DNA of 8,879 nt. Source: Candidatus Latescibacterota bacterium. Lineage in GTDB: Bacteria; Latescibacterota; UBA2968; UBA8231. Position numbers and translations under genes: made by a program. Positions 8,046-8,879 of this stretch are shown here, piece after piece; position 1 is the first letter of the stretch; the number at the start of each line of letters is the position of its first letter. Where the stretch lies: assembly GCA_022825185.1 (NCBI GenBank), contig JAJDYK010000184.1, positions 1 to 8,879 on the forward strand. Direction: 5' to 3'. A model generated the notes under the pieces. The model ran no database searches, was not told where the DNA came from, and worked only from the letters and a program-made list of their open reading frames with translations.

Positions 8046-8879
8046 ATGAATGATCGGGTGGATTTCGCTTGGCAAGGGCTGCGGTTGTCCGTGCCCGACG
8101 ATTGGAACCTCGGCCGGGTTGACGGGGACTTTGAAAAGGGCTATGCCCGCCTCGACGACGCCGAGATCGTGCGCGCCGAGATCGAATGGCGGCGGCTCAA
8201 AGGCCGCGGCGAGGCCCTGCGCCTGACCGAGTTGGTAGATCGCTATCTAACCAACCTGCAAAAGAAGGCCCAAAAGGTCGATGCTCCCTTTGAGGTTCAG
8301 CGCCGCGCCCGATTCCTCAAGAACAAAAAATTCCTCGAAGGCCGCGAATACGAGGTCTTCATCTGGGAGGCCGACTTCCGGGCCTACAACCTAGCACTCG
8401 CCTTGAAGTCCGGGCGGGTAGTGCTCCTGCGAGTGCTGGCCAAGCTAGACGAGTTTTTGCCCGAGCAAGCCGAGGCCGTGTTCAGTTCGCTCGTCGATCA
8501 AGAAGGCGAGGATGCGTATCTGTGGAGCGTGTACGGCTTGCGGTTTTTCGCGCCCAGCGATCTCAAGCTACAAAGCCATTCCCTCAAGTCGGGCCACATC
8601 GAGCTAGAGTTCTCCCTCGGCAAACAAGTTCTAAAGGTGCATCGGTTGAGCATGGCCCGGATTATGCTCAAAGACGCGCACATTCAAGACTGGTATCCGG
8701 TTTTCTTTAAAAAGCAACTGCGCGACTTCGTGGTCGATATTACTCCAGAAGCCGTGCAGGAACACGAGGGCATTCGCGTCGAAGGGCGACCGCGCAGCCG
8801 TTGGCGTCAGCTACTGCGTCCCCTGCCCTTTATGAACCCGAGGCCGCGCCTGTATATGCGGGGGCGCGTCTGGCGCGAT
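8046..8879 (+). CDS. Unassigned soluble protein with two similar segments (3' partial)
   Basis: The frame is open from the ATG at 8046 to the end of the window, giving 278 residues with the C-terminus missing. It begins 1 nt after the stop of the OPT-like gene and has no clear Shine-Dalgarno, so it is probably made by translational coupling. No signal peptide or membrane segment is seen, so a cytoplasmic location is likely. Residues 9-36 (W..GLRLSVPDDWNL, then G-Y-A-R-L) resemble residues 160-188 (W..YGLRFFAPSDLKL, then G-H-I-E-L), pointing to two copies of one domain. The first copy runs to about 150, with a strand/helix pattern ending in a helix and SSLV, as in Mog1/PsbP-like folds; that fold guess is tentative. 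The end (244-278) is Arg/Pro-rich. I do not recognise the family. Its place in the operon suggests a cytoplasmic partner of the transport proteins. Confidence 0.75.
   Translation, partial: MNDRVDFAWQGLRLSVPDDWNLGRVDGDFEKGYARLDDAEIVRAEIEWRRLKGRGEALRLTELVDRYLTNLQKKAQKVDAPFEVQRRARFLKNKKFLEGREYEVFIWEADFRAYNLALALKSGRVVLLRVLAKLDEFLPEQAEAVFSSLVDQEGEDAYLWSVYGLRFFAPSDLKLQSHSLKSGHIELEFSLGKQVLKVHRLSMARIMLKDAHIQDWYPVFFKKQLRDFVVDITPEAVQEHEGIRVEGRPRSRWRQLLRPLPFMNPRPRLYMRGRVWRD

Overview
The window is 8,879 bases of GC-rich, densely coding bacterial DNA. It carries four genes on the + strand with almost no space between them (gaps of 17, 13 and 1 nt), so it reads as the interior of one operon. The first gene is cut by the left edge and the fourth by the right edge. 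I see no RNA gene, mobile element, CRISPR array, terminator or convincing promoter. The gene types (OPT-like membrane proteins of the DUF6785/DUF6784 kind, and a very large FtsX-type permease with a peptidase-like ectodomain) resemble those I associate with uncultured lineages such as Candidatus Poribacteria, Latescibacterota or planctomycete-like bacteria. That assignment is an impression from gene content, not a proven taxonomy.

Layout. (1) 2-835: C-terminal 277 residues of a polytopic OPT-like (DUF6785/DUF6784-type) membrane protein. (2) 853-5604: a 1,583-residue protein with a signal peptide, a large extracytoplasmic domain that looks like an M28 zinc aminopeptidase, a beta-rich and helical stalk, seven predicted membrane segments with a MacB/FtsX-type permease core, and a ~170-residue cytoplasmic tail. 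(3) 5618-8044: an 808-residue OPT-like putative peptide transporter with a ~150-residue soluble insert. (4) 8046-8879: the first 278 residues of a soluble, probably cytoplasmic protein with two similar segments.

How they may work together. Two OPT-like transporters flank an FtsX-type permease whose outer domain has a peptidase fold but has lost most of the zinc-binding and catalytic residues. One reading is a peptide (or other small-molecule) uptake or sensing complex, in which the M28-like domain binds rather than cuts its ligand and the FtsX core passes energy or a signal from a cytoplasmic ATPase. No ATPase is encoded in the window; it would be expected downstream or upstream in the same operon. 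The main points for a second look are the degenerate peptidase site, the 45-residue tandem repeat inserted in that domain, the soluble insert in the second OPT-like protein, and the unassigned duplicated protein at the right edge.
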